DNA of 64,000 nt, taken from assembly GCA_013339895.1 (NCBI GenBank), contig JABACO010000009.1:2787113-2851112 (forward strand), written 5' to 3'. The position numbers were made by a program, and so were the translations under genes. This DNA comes from Ephydatia muelleri. Its lineage: Eukaryota > Porifera > Demospongiae > Spongillida > Spongillidae. The notes under the pieces were generated by a model. The model was not told where the DNA came from, searched no databases, and saw only the letters and a list, made by a program, of their open reading frames with translations. Positions 12,401-23,400 of the stretch are shown here, piece by piece; position 1 is the first letter of the stretch, and the number at the start of each line of letters is the position of its first letter.

Positions 12401-13489
12401 CTGAAGAGATATACACATGTTCATTGCTGTACAAAACAATTCAACTCATAACTAGAAAGTTGCAGAGGACACACAAAAACCTGTAGGTGGGGGAGGGATG
12501 TTGAAATCGGGAGGGGGGGGGGGGGGGGGGGGTGGGAACGTGCAACAGGGTGGGAAATATTTCATCACAATTTGAAGCTTTTTATTACTGCTCGATGGTT
12601 ACCACAATCCCAATCATGTACTCAGCACAGACCATAGAGTGATGGAGGAAGATGTAACACTGGGGCAACCCTAACACATAAATAGTCAGCTGGAATACTC
12701 AATCATACATGTACTAGCAATACACAACATCTGACCTGCTTCCCAAGGTACATGTAACTACATGTTCACATAGACACATTCTGTTCATACGCACATAGGC
12801 ACACACATAATGAAATCAACCAAGACGATCCACGATATACTTAAATTGTGCAATTTCCACAATTGCGAACTAATAGATCCAGGCATTGGCAGACTTGAAG
12901 GGTAAATCCCTTAGATCGAACACGCGCCTACGTGTAGGCGAAAAACGCCTACCTGTAGGCGTTCTTTTGTATAATGCTAAGGTACTTTTTCGTGATGTAT
13001 AAATTTGCAAATTGATACTATGCGAAGCTGTTTCTATTAAAATTTATTTCGTAACCGAATGTCGCGTGCATGATTTCAATGGTGAAAGGCATAAAAGTTG
13101 GTAGCGGAGTGCGGGTTTTGAGAGGCAAGTTTTCACACAGGAAGGAGTAGGACGGGCACGAAAATGGATTGTAAAGCTGAATGGTGGTATTTTGGAGTGT
13201 TTTTCAGCTAGAAAGTTGGTGCTGGAGCCAGTGGCGTTGTGGCACACCCGCCGCTGGGAAGGGGGGGGGGGGGGGGGGGGGGGGGGGCGGGGGCGGGGGC
13301 AGATATACAAAGCTTATTCACATATACACGTGTGCATGTTCATCCATCGCAGCGAACCAACGAAGTATACATGTATATAAAATTTATTGCGAAATTGTCA
13401 CGGTCATTTTCACGTGCAACGGAAGAAGAATGGCGTGCGTGTTAAGTGCTCCTGTCCAACCAATACAATGGAACTACAATAACTAACTT

Positions 13490-16260
13490 GAGAGGTGAGA
13501 GGATGAACGTGCAAATGAATCGATTATTGATTCTTTCGTCAGTGTTAGCAGTGTTTTGCGTTCTTCTGACAAGAGCAGTAATCCTTCCAGCCTCTCCTGC
13601 ACCATCGTAGACCTCAATCGTGTTTTCACAAGCTTTAGCGCAGAAAAGCTGCGCTCGGCAGTACAGGAACTAATCGGTATGGCAGAAATAATGCCATATA
13701 CACTTGACACAACTCCAGAAACGCATCTTCATAATGATACACTTCATTGCATTGGATATGCAATGTCCCAGTAAAAGATGATCCATGAATGCCGTTTGTC
13801 TTAGTTGCTAAATGTCCATCGTGCTGCTCCTTCAAATTATCCAATGGAGTCATCGTAGATCCCTTTCATCGTGATCTTGTTCGAATTATAATTCCGATCA
13901 TCCGTTCGTGTGCATACCAATTCGGAGCTATGGAATTTACTGTAGGCTCAAGATTGTATTTTTCCAAAAGCTAGTCACAATACGTGTTAAGTCATAGACA
14001 GTCTTGTACATTTCGCTGAGACGTGGAAAACAGTTAGGTGAAAATACAGACAGCATTTCATACAATGGCCTGTTCTTCTCGAACCTGTTCCTCATGGAGC
14101 TTATGACAGAATCTAGCACAGCATAAAGCGTTTCGTGTTTCCATTTTGATTCAGGCGCTTCTGGAGACCCTGAAGTTCCAGGTGCTTCTTTAGTACGACG
14201 CGTTCAAGTTGTGTGCCATTGGATAGATTGGATGTGTTTAAAAGTGTCATCCATAGTTTTTATGACGTCAAATGACCCATTCCGCATTTTTTCAAGAGAC
14301 GCAATTGAGACGTCAATCATGTTCATCGCTCTCGAAAGGTCATTGTCAATACTTTGCAGGTAACGGCTCAGTGGACCAGTTATGGCGAATATCTCTCTAA
14401 ACAATAGAGCAGTTGCCAGACATTGTTTGGTCTGAATTGAAATTAAAAGTCCAGCTGCCTCGGATCTGTGCTTGTGTCAAATGACGTATCTGTATGAACG
14501 ATGTCTAAAGCCTCTCATACCATTCCAAATATGTCCGCAAACACATCTCCCTTGCATTCCACCTAACAGTATTTAATCTTTTAAGACAGCAAATCGGAAG
14601 GCCATGAGACAACTGTGTTGATTCGAATATGTTATTGACTTACTGAGACCAACTGAATAAGACGTACAACGTTTCGAGATTACCATGCAAATAGGGTCAC
14701 AACGTCAACTGCAATTGCTGCTGAATCTGCCAACACAAGGTTTAGAGTATGAGCGTAGCAGTGGATATAGACCGTGTTAGGGTTTATTTGGTCCTTAATA
14801 AGCTTGTAAAACACCATAGCATCCGCTCATGTTCGATGCCCCCATCATACGATTGTGCTATAAGCTTCTCAAACGACACGTTCTTGGACTGCAGCGTTGC
14901 AAATATCACTCCAAACAAATCTTCGGCTGTTGTACTGATTGCCCTTCGGCATGCCTGAAGGTGTTCAGAGATATTTCCATTGTGCTGACTATTAGAACGT
15001 AAATGCTTATGTGTTCGTGATGAGCTACGTCAGGAGTTGTATGAGAGCCCATGCCTCTGAATCTTCTATAGCGTTCACGATTTTATCCGTTACTAGCTGG
15101 CTAATGGTTAGTATCAAGTTGTTTTGCGTTGTATTGCTAAGAAACGATAGATGAGAACCCCGTCCTTTTCGTCCCGGCCTGCCACATGACTTAAAATCCT
15201 ACTTTCAGTATCTCTGATCTTCTCCAAATGTTGTTGCAATGGGACATCGTAATGTGATATAAAATTTCCAATATGTACAGAATCATCTACCAACAATTCC
15301 CTGTGACCTCTCAAGGGTAAACCCTGCTGCCCCAGGAATATAATGGCATCCACAATGCGCGCTAGTATTATTCTATTTTTAGCAACCTCGTTTTTTTCCC
15401 GCTCCAAATCTGCTTTTGATTGTTCATTCAAAGAGTGCTGAATTGATTGTTCATTTGAAAATACAGCTTGAGCTAAACACAGCATTTCTGTGGGCACTAG
15501 AAGCTTCGTGCCTTAGTACCGAACTATGCTGCATGCTTTATCCAAGAACGAATGCCGCCATTTGTAAAAGCATTGCCTTGATTAAATCGGATGCACTCCC
15601 CTCTCAAACCTAGATCAGTAAAGAGTAAACATGGAATGCATTTTTTCCCATTGAATAAGGTATCCATTGCCTCTTAGAACCATCCGGATGTTGAAATACA
15701 GTCTTGGAGCAGTATCTATGGCCTGATTTATGTGACACAAGGATACTTTCTGGTGGATGATATGGTCCAAGCTTAAGGATAAATGCCTTCTGTGATGAAC
15801 TTAGTGTTAAGTTTATCAACCTTGCTGGGTCTATCACACCTGTTGTTTTGCCTATCATTGCATCTACTTGCTGGTCACAATGAGAAGGATCTGCTAGCAT
15901 TACAGGATTTACAGCAGTTATTGCTGTGCTGCAAACATCATAGTTACTCTCAGACTATTTTGGTGTGCGATCAATCACACCTGAAGGTTTTTCTGTCATT
16001 TGCTGATTTACATCAGTACAGAAAACGGAATCTGCTAGCCGTGCTGTGCTGCATGCAATCACTGACCTAAGTACTATGCGTAGGCGATCCGTTAGTGATC
16101 GTTCAGGATTGACGTGTACAACCACGAATTCATCACTCTCATTGTTCACAATAACAGGCATCTCTACTTCGCTCGCCTTCTCTACATGAACGTTCGGAGT
16201 TATAATTAACACTGACGGACCTGCTTCACTGCTTGGGCTATCGAGATCAGTAACATTCAC
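13490..16260 (-). pseudogene. hAT transposase (ZMYM1-like) relic
   Basis: Read right to left. An acidic N-terminal part lies at about 16,260-15,955. A TTF-type segment follows (LGPYHPPES and FQHPDGSKRQW, 15,610-15,900), then the DUF4371-like stretch FLGQQGLPLRGHRE (15,114-15,497). The catalytic-region motif LIAQSYDG is near 14,860, helical middle parts lie at 13,937-14,404, and the C-terminal dimerisation motif SSCTAERSFSALK is near 13,640. The pieces are in order but in different frames with several stops, so the gene is dead. DUF4371/hAT_C proteins catalyse cut-and-paste transposition through an RNase H-like DDE fold. Confidence 0.8.
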
Positions 16261-16526
16261 TGGAGCTACAACGGAGTATGAAGCGACCGGTTCACCTATA
16301 GCAGTTACATCATCCTGCAGAGCCCGGGCCGAGTTCTTTAAGATAATCTACCATGAACGAACTAAGCTTTTCTTGTTCATCGATTCTGGCCAACTTTTTT
16401 GATATTCCGCCCCTGACTTTTTGCGCTTACCTCTTGTCTGCAGAGACATAGCACTTGAATTGATGTTTAGTAGACTGCAAGTCTGTATGGTGTGGAATCC
16501 GTGCCAAAAATCACTGATTTACGCGG

Positions 16527-17293
16527 GTAGTTTCGTACCCAGACCCACATCGCAGCTGCGGATGGATTACATCACCGCTACGCGAGTAGTGGGTCTGGTG
16601 TCCTCCTGTACAAATTTCTGTCCAGTCGCGCCGGAATGTTGGAGCGACCAATCAGACTTGAGGTATGCGCTAATTATCAATCGAAGTTATCTGTTATGGC
16701 GGTAAGGCTAGAGATGGATGATGTACAGGTAAAACGTGCGATTCAGTCGGCAGGTGAACGTATGGGGCATGCCAAAGTTAAGGACGAACAGTTCCGAATC
16801 ATTCGAAGACGTGGTCCGTGGTCGGGACACGTTCGTAAGCTTACCAACAGGGTATGGGAAGTCTCTTTGTTACGGCGTTCTGCTATGGGTATTTGACGAG
16901 CTATCGAGGAATAGCGAAGCATCGTTATAGTCGTATCTCCCCTTATCAGTTTAACGGCTATCCAAGTCACGTTCGTTGCTAAGCGTACTGGTAATTGCTT
17001 CCTTAATATGGGAAGATACTGTACTGAGAAGGGAGCGGCTCTTTTTCTCCAACAATGTATTTGCACCACACAGCTTGCAATTATCCATGACACACGTTTC
17101 TAATTAAACGATTAACAACTAATTGCTGAAGATAATATTATTCCTCCCGACGTTGGAATGTAAGTATTATGCAATAACTGGACAGAAATTTGTACAGGAG
17201 GACACCAGACCCACTACTCGCGTAGCGGTGAATCCGGTGATGTATTCCATCCGCAGCTGCGATGTGGGTCTGGGTACGAGACTATTACTCGGG
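16527..17293 (+). mobile_element. Inverted-repeat element carrying a RecQ-helicase fragment
   Basis: About 95-bp arms at 16,536-16,627 and 17,177-17,276 are inverted copies (shared core GTACCCAGACCCACATCGCA). The sequence between them is not hairpin filler: it encodes part of a RecQ-type helicase. The element sits inside the repeat copy described at 16,480-17,395, which gives its boundaries independently. Probably a deletion derivative of a larger helicase-bearing transposon (inference). Confidence 0.68.
16736..17000 (+). pseudogene. RecQ-like DNA helicase fragment (motifs I and Ia)
   Basis: One frame reads RDTFVSLPTGYGKSLCY, the RecQ motif I / Walker A (GYGKS), followed by VFDEL. After a frame change it reads IVIVVSPLISLTAIQV, matching RecQ motif Ia (VVSPLISLMKDQV in the family). 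Upstream, EQFRIIRR in a neighbouring frame fits the RecQ motif 0 region (RPEQ...). Only the first ~80 residues of the helicase core are present; DEAH and later motifs are absent, so it cannot be an active helicase. Confidence 0.78.
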
Positions 17294-17439
17294 CCACCTG
17301 TTTTTCAAAGGTCACCCACTTTTTCGCGGCCACATGGTTTTCGAGTGCTAGATATTCCACACGTCAATGCGTTATCCGTGTCAAAAATCAGATATATATA
17401 TATATATAATCATGTTTCTCCAATCGAGAAACTTTCTGT

Positions 17440-18330
17440 CAATTCCATTATCTCCTCACCCGTCAGTCAGAAGTTCTGTCTTCTAAAGTGGATGTAGATT
17501 GTTTTCAAAACCTTTTTGATCGATCCTCTCCTGCTAACAAGGCTAGGCTGCTATCAGTTTCAGCTCCTCATGCCACATCCTGGCTATCAGTTATTCCTTC
17601 CACATCCCAAGGTCTTCATCTTGGCCCATTGAATTCAGGGTAGCTGTCAAGTGGTGGCTGGGCCTAGATACCTCCCAGGGCTCTCAGTGTGCCTTCTGCC
17701 CTGCCCACAGTCTGGACCCTCTCGGACACCACGCTTTAGCATGCAAATGTGGGGTGATGTTGTATTACGCCATAATGCACTCAGGGACACTTTAGTGCAC
17801 TTCCTTCACCGTGCGCATGCTTCTGTCCAAGTTGAAGTTGGCGCTGGGCTCTTTCCCAACCATTCGCACTCACGACCTGCCGATATTCTGTTGCAGAATT
17901 GGAACCTTGGGACGCCCGTTGCCTTGGACATCTCCGTTGTCTCACCGCTAAACCCTTCAACTTTAGCTGAAGCGGGAGCAACGTTTGGTGCAGTCCTTGA
18001 GGCAACGGAGAGCAGGAAACACCAGGCCAACGATTAAAAGTGTTCAGCTCTAGGGTGGGTCTCAACCCCTCTAGCAGTTGATTCCTATGAGGCTCAGTTG
18101 GGGTAAAGAGGCTTCATTGTTTTTAGCACAAGTTGCTGCTCGGCTTGCAATCCACAAGTCCTGCCAAAGTCACAGGCTTCTTTTGACCTGTTCTCCAACT
18201 TAAGCATTTGCTTAATTAGAGCAAATGCGAGAGCCATTCTCCGAAGAGTGTAGAACCGTACCTGTCTGTGTTTGATGTGTATATAGTTACATGTATTCTT
18301 TCATGAAATATAAATTAATAAATAAAAATG
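17440..18330 (+). mobile_element. LINE (non-LTR retrotransposon) 3' fragment
   Basis: Coding in two overlapping frames: SAPHATSWLSVIPST, then a zinc-finger-like CAFC...HHALAC, RHNALRDTL, RPADILL...ALDISVVSPL, and near 18,225 RANARAILRR. The order C-x2-C...H-x4-C, RHN, then spaced acidic residues resembles the C-terminal zinc finger and restriction-like endonuclease region of R2/R4-type LINEs. A reverse transcriptase domain is not present. An A-rich tail (AATAAATAAAAATGA) ends it near 18,330. At least one frameshift near 17,640 and a stop at 18,036 break the frame. A shorter related piece lies at 58.4 kb. Confidence 0.65.
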
Positions 18331-19299
18331 ATGAATATACAACAATAGGGCTGAAGTTCAGGATAAGACACTGGGCAACCCTGCTCCATCGTCCATTCCT
18401 ATTGCACTCTCTATTTGGTGCAAGAGCCCCTCAGACAGAGGTTTGTCGCTCTTACAATTGCAATTGAAAGTTGTGCTCTGATCCATCCCAATACTTCACT
18501 ATGTGATTTTTCTCACTTACACTGTATGAGCAAGTTTTCGAGCAAAGTGTTTTTGAAAAAGTTTGCTTCTCGACCAAGGATTTTATCAACTGATACTGTG
18601 AAGGAGGCTCAGCGAAGAGCTGCTGTATTTCTACTTTCTTCCTGTTATAGCGATTCGAACGTGATGCATTGTTATAACTTTTATACAGTATAACAGATTC
18701 GCCATTTTCTCCGAAACTGTCCCGATTATTAATACAGTGTATACACTCTACAAGAGAAAAATTAAAGGACCACATTCACTTGATATTTTTAAGCTTATTT
18801 TTTGTGTCTGCCAACGTACGTAGAGTCACTCATTCTGGACAGAGAAATGTCATCCTGCTAAGTTTTCCCTTTCCAAAACGCTCCTTTGGATCGCATGGTG
18901 CACGCCGGCATTAAGCCGCTCAGCTAGTGGTGTGAAAAATACAGCTGGCTATAAGGTACACTACGGGGATGATGCGTCGTTTTATAAGTAGAGAGGAAAA
19001 TAAGGGAAAATAAGTATTCCAAAGTGCATATTTACAATTTGTTTATACCAGTATCAGGATTATAGCTTTTGACTCCGCGAGTGAGTAGTGATGTTTTTGA
19101 ACACATGCTGCTGCACCACACCAGGGCCCGCACCAGACCCCGGATGCTCTCCCCTATACCCCCACCTTTGCTGCTGAATCCCGGCCCTCTCTTAATCGTT
19201 TACAATTCGTCTAATTATACGTAAAACATCCAAGTAAGCGAAGAAAGAGAAATAAATCAATATTTGGCCTTGTGGCCTGCATGCGAAAACTATGTACCT
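18331..19299. other. Unassigned interior of the hAT element
   Basis: No coding motif recognised. Contains a GC-richer stretch at 19,100-19,190 without a convincing frame. Could be host sequence captured by the hAT element or a further decayed insertion. Confidence 0.35.
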
Positions 19300-19860
19300 T
19301 TGAAAAGTAGGTGATCCGCGTAAACATGTGATTTTTGGCTCGGATAACGCATTTGACGTGTGGAATATCTAGCACTCGAAAACCATGTGGCCGCGAAAAA
19401 GTGTGCGTTAACCAGTGATTTTTGGCACGGATTCCACACCATAGGTCTGCGAAGTGTAACTTATGCGAATACTATCATGGACAGCTTACCACGCATTGTT
19501 TTATGGTTATCCAAATAAACGAATACAAATTAGTAGTCCCAGTTTAATTAATTTCTATTTACGAATAAATAGATATAGTAACGATCGCATATTAATTGTT
19601 TTTGTAACCTCATACATTTAAGCAGTGCATTCCAGGCTAACTTTACTTTGAGTCTGTTAAGACACCATGCATACTTCAGCCGTCCTTTTGGCGCCCCTGT
19701 TTTTAGGGCCGCAATTGCCCCCACCCCCCCCCCCCCCCCCCCCTCCCCGGCCACACCGCCACTGGCTGAAGCAAAGGCATTTCAGGGGGTGTTTCTCAGG
19801 AGGAAGATAACTCCTGGACTCCTGGAGCTTCAATACTTCCTCCGATGAAAGCAGCACCGT

Positions 19861-19932
19861 GACAGTGATGAGATGCGCGAAGTAGATGAAGATGGCCGGA
19901 GCATCCCGTCGAGCAAGCGACGTTTCAGAAGC
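19861..19932 (+). CDS. Possible first exon of the piggyBac-like transposase
   Basis: Reads DSDEMREVDEDGRS then SKRRFRS and stops at AGC/GTAAGA, a good donor. Acidic then basic N-termini are usual for piggyBac-family transposases. It resumes right after the hAT element, so the hAT element probably split the 5' part of this gene. Confidence 0.45.
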
Positions 19933-19978
19933 GTAAGACTCCCCATTTTCAATATCCGTTGCGGTTCATTATCAAACA

Positions 19979-20255
19979 AGTAAATAAAAACATTCTCTAC
20001 GAGAAAGTTGGTGGGATATAGGATTTGAAGGCAATTGGTGGTGTAAAAAGCAAGGAAACAAGGTCTTATCTGAAGGGAAAATGTAATAGTCCTATATTAA
20101 GCACATTTCTAGGGCATGTGTTGTTTCTGTGCTAAATATAGGACTATTACATTTTCCCTTCAGATAAGACCTTGTTTCCTTGCTTTTTACACCACCAATT
20201 GCCTTCAAATCCTATATCCCACCAACTTTCTCGTAGAGAATGTTTCTATTTACTT
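19979..20255. repeat. Long near-perfect hairpin element
   Basis: Arms of about 125 bp (19,979-20,105 and 20,128-20,255) are near-exact inverted copies around a loop of about 22 bp (GTGCTAAATATAGGACTATT starts the right arm). It lies in the presumed intron of the piggyBac-like gene. A related but more diverged hairpin lies at 56,560-56,804; both share AAAGTTGGTGGGAT-like and GCAAGGAAACAAGG-like arm segments. Confidence 0.85.
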
Positions 20256-20402
20256 GTTTTCTTAAATTTTTTTTCACATCCAATGTCTAATTGACATAGG
20301 CTGATAGTCGATTGTGTATCAGAGTATAACATCGATTATTTATATAAAAGCAAGTCCTCCATCCGATTCTGAAGCTAGTGGTGAAATTTTGATCGCTTAA
20401 AA

Positions 20403-22180
20403 GTGTTCCTGTCCCGAGTTATGCGTTGCCAGGAAGGAGAAGAAGACGACCCGCCCCTTGTTCCGAGACTGGGTACGAGAACGGGCAGTACACTCTTGTT
20501 CTCTACAACCACGCGGTTCTGCGACATAAAACAAAAACGAAACAACTCATTTTTGACTTCTAGATCGATTGCTAATAGAAGCTACACGATCCGATCGTCT
20601 GGAGTGTTGTTACAGACGGGTCGCGTTTTTTAATGACATTCATAGTCGGGGTCAAATCCTATATGACGAAACTTCCGATACATCTCTTTGTTTATGCCCG
20701 CATGCATGGTGCATGATGCAGAAGGACCAAAGCAATCGGGGACACGGCAGCAGAGTCTAATGGCGATGACGATAGAATAGTACTCGATGTGGCGCAAAAT
20801 GGGTGACGTAACTGCAAGGCTGCATTACACCATCCATTGGACGAGAGGTCCACGGAGCTAAATGATGATGCCTGCAGATCACATGAGCAGCATCATCGAA
20901 GCCACCAATCTGCATACTGAAATGGCACAGAAACCTCTTGATTATGAGCAGCTGCAGCATTTCTTTGGCCTTGGAGGTATATGGCCTACCATGATTTCGA
21001 AAGAATACTTAGGAACTTGAAGCTGTGTGCACACACAGATGAAGAGTTAGCAGATGATCCGTGGTTGCCGATTCGAAGTGCAGTGGATTCTTTCAATAGG
21101 AATCGCAGAGGGGGCATCTTACCTGGTGTAACATTGTGTGCTGATGAGAGTTTGGGAGGTTGGTGAAGATTGGCTGCTAATGTAGCCTGTGGGGAGACCA
21201 AGATCATGCTGCAACTGGAGATCCAGGAAGGTAAGGTTCCAATGCAAGAAAAAAAAGAGTATGCAAAGGATTATGGCTCTGGCACATCATCACTTTTATG
21301 GTTGACCAGATACTGGAGTGGATCTGACCGTATGGTTGTTGCCGACTCAGCATTTGCTTCATTGAAGACAGCAGAAGCACTCCACAAACATGGTGGTCTT
21401 TGTTTCATTGGCCTAGTGAAGACTGCTCACAAGTGATTTCTGAAAGCATGGCTTCAGAAATATCCTTGGGTGACCATTGTGTGCTCCAGGCCAATATTCA
21501 TGGAAGATAGTACATGGCTGTGGGCTAGAATGACAAGAAACTGAAAATGTTCATTTCTAGTACCAGCAGGACGACTGAAGTTTACTGCCCTGCCTACAAG
21601 AAGCGCTTCCATCAATCTACATCAGACGACAGAACAAGTGCACCATGTGTTGTTCTCTATAAAGAAGTAAAGAGGCCAGCAGTTGTGGAGGCATATTTTG
21701 ACAACACAAATGCTATTGATGTCCATAACCATCTACGCCAGGGGGGCCTTGAGTTGGAGCGTCATTGGAAAATACACACGTGGTGGCATCGCAATTTTGC
21801 TATTATCTTCGGCATGTGCAAGTCTGATGCATATGTTGCCTTCCGGTATTTTAATCCTCTTGCTCCCAATCTTTCCCATAGAGAGTTTACAGAGCGCCTA
21901 TCTTTGCAGTTACTTACCATAAATCATTGTTCCATGACACTGGGCCTTCCGCACATCTTCGGAAACACATGCCTGTAGCGCCCACTGTACAGCCATTAAA
22001 GACAGTAGTTGCAAAGATAATGAGCAGCCACACTCTAAAAACTAACATGAGAGAGTGTCCAGTGTTTCAATACAAGCGTCAGTGACTGGAGCAAGATGAA
22101 GAAGGCACCTCACACATGACCGTGTACCTAGTGTGCAATAGAAGTGTAGCGTCTGTTGTGTAAGACAGCATATTATTGCG
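20403..22180 (+). pseudogene. piggyBac-like transposase relic (PGBD4-like)
   Basis: Ordered piggyBac hallmarks: PADHMSSIIEATN (about 20,867), NLKLCAHTDEE...DPWLPIRSAVDSFN (21,000-21,100), PGVTLCADESLGGW (first catalytic Asp, about 21,150), ADSAFASLKT (second, about 21,345), FIGLVKTAHK (about 21,410), NAIDVHNHLRQGGLELE (third, about 21,715), WKIHTWWHRNFA and DAYVAFRYF. This is the DDE_Tnp_1_7 fold of TTAA-targeting cut-and-paste transposases. Stops near 21,167 and 21,437, a frame change near 21,540 and others upstream make it non-functional. All three catalytic aspartates are still readable, so decay is moderate. Confidence 0.85.
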
Positions 22181-22456
22181 ATGAGTGCACAAAACTAAAT
22201 GAGGAGATCGTTCCTATTTGTAACCCTGGAAGTACAAAACCTGGCATTGAGCAAGAAAGCAATTTGATTACTTGATTCAAGCGATATGTTTGACATGAAT
22301 TCTTTGCGCATATTTTATGCTGCTATATAATACATTTACTCAAAACTGTATTTCAATTCGCTGTAATATTTACAGTAGGGTTATAGTTATTTTCCAAACT
22401 TTGCGATACGTGAACGCCTATGCATAGGTTAAGACGCCTACAAGTAGGCGATGATC
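22181..22456. other. 3' end of the piggyBac-like element
   Basis: AT-rich, no frame. Ends in CGCCTATGCATAGG and CGCCTACAAGTAGGCG palindromes and GATC before array sequence resumes. Confidence 0.5.
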
Positions 22457-23301
22457 TAACATTAATGTCCTTCTCACATCTCACATGACAATGAGAATGC
22501 AATAATGTTTTGTTCTGGAGGTTTTGTGTCCAACGCTAGTGCACTACTTCGAGTACATATTTATCCATAATTATCATGGTATTGTTAAATGTTGTACACT
22601 ACAGAGTTCTCCAACCACTCTAATAGATTGCCACTTAACTGGACACATATAACTCCTTACAATTAGTTACATGATCAGTTGAAATTTCAAGTAATGTGTA
22701 CTTAAATAAGGTTGATGGAATGCAATAAATATTATGTTGCTTTATTCTTCAAAATCTAGGGAAGTCAAGCAAATATAATAGCTCCAAATAAAAGTGTGTT
22801 CAACTACAAATTCAAATACATCGTTTCAATTAATAATGTGAATGGATTTTCAAAAGTAATATAAAATGTAGAAAATGAATATAAAAGTTATTTCAAACAT
22901 TTAATAAATAGGCTATTACATGCTAGGTTAATAACCATTAATTTTCTTAAACTGTAATTTTTAGACTACTTATATCGAACATTTATTGAGTCCAATAACC
23001 TATTTTAATGCGTCACATATTTCAGTGGTTTCCTAAAAAATGTGGAACACCCTGTAGATGTAACAATAGTTACCTGATCATAGAACGCGTATAATTTCCC
23101 CTCTCTCATTGTCTATACACACTAATAACCCTCTATACAACACACAAACACTAATAGATGTCATTAAAAACCCACAAAAGTGTAAATACCTTCCATAACC
23201 TTCATTACAATGACGTGCACATGTCCTTCTAGTCCACATTACAGCATCAGATCAGGACACAAGACACCTTAGGGTCTTGGGATGGGTTGGTAGTACTTTA
23301 C

Positions 23302-23400
23302 CTTATTCTGTAAATCAACTTCGGCACTTTGTGTTAACAAATTTCTCACAACTTCATGGTGCCCATTCTGAGAAGCAAACATCAGTGATGATTGTCCATC
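23302..23400 (-). CDS. Ankyrin repeat exon B5
   Basis: 33 codons, DGQSSLMFASQNGH, then HEVVRNLLTQSAEVDL. LLTQSA replaces LLSAGA, a signature shared only with exon 43,078 (LLTHSA). Donor GTAAAG, acceptor CTCTTCAG. Confidence 0.84.

Larger units (their letters stand above)
3530..12913. repeat. Array block I: repeated intron modules around exons B6-B11
   Basis: Between exons the introns repeat in the same order. Next to each donor is a block of about 85 bp containing GGGCCTTGGGATGGGCTGG (plus strand). Upstream of each acceptor is a block containing GTAGGTGAGGGAGGGAAGTT. Then come blocks containing AGTGATGGAGGAAGATGTAA, a short (CA)n, GGATCTGTTCATGAGA, GCTCCACCCACTCTAATAG, CATGTAACTGGGGATAAGA, and TTAGCTGATTATATTGAACA. 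Copies differ by small indels and some modules are lost. A 20-bp G run lies at 12,513-12,532 and a (CA)n at about 7,959-8,000. Confidence 0.75.
16480..17395. repeat. Copy of a repeat also present inverted at 19.30-19.45 kb, split by an insertion
   Basis: 16,485-16,526 (GTGTGGAATCCGTGCC...) and 17,309-17,393 (TTTTCGCGGCCACATGG...) together match, in reverse orientation, the continuous stretch 19,300-19,452. The gap between the two halves is the RecQ-fragment element, so this pair shows the pre-insertion state. Confidence 0.65.
13229..19764 (-). mobile_element. hAT transposon, ZMYM1/DUF4371 type
   Basis: Termini CAGTGGCGTTGTGGC (left) and, inverted, CAGTGGCGGTGTGGCC (right) are hAT-like (CAGNG). 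Direct repeats GCTGGAGC (13,221-13,228) and GCTGAAGC (19,765-19,772) flank it, an 8-bp target duplication with one mismatch, as expected for hAT. Long G and C runs (13,261-13,287 and 19,724-19,743) lie just inside the ends. The transposase remnant is on the minus strand near the left end. The rest of its 6.5 kb holds later insertions (RecQ-fragment element, LINE piece) and unassigned sequence. Confidence 0.8.
12914..22456 (+). mobile_element. piggyBac-like element with palindromic ends (outermost of a nested stack)
   Basis: The ends carry inverted GATC followed shortly by the palindrome CGCCTACNTGTAGGCG (left at 12,925-12,940, with a second copy at about 12,946-12,961; right at about 22,434-22,449). 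Outside are TTA on the left and TAA on the right, so the target duplication may be TA or a degraded TTAA; I cannot decide. Array modules resume on both sides, which proves insertion into the ankyrin intron. The piggyBac-type coding remnant lies at 19.8-22.2 kb; the inner 13,229-19,764 is a separate hAT element. Without that insert it is about 3.0 kb, a normal size for an autonomous piggyBac relative. Canonical piggyBac ends (CCC/GGG at TTAA) are not seen. Confidence 0.65.

Noticed and set aside
13181-13445. Glycine-rich open frames
   Set aside because: Produced by a 27-bp G run at the hAT end; no supporting motifs.
16743-17093. 116-codon minus-strand frame
   Set aside because: Antisense to the RecQ fragment; the plus strand carries the recognisable motifs.
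17781-18065. Minus-strand frames of 74-94 codons
   Set aside because: Antisense to the LINE endonuclease region.
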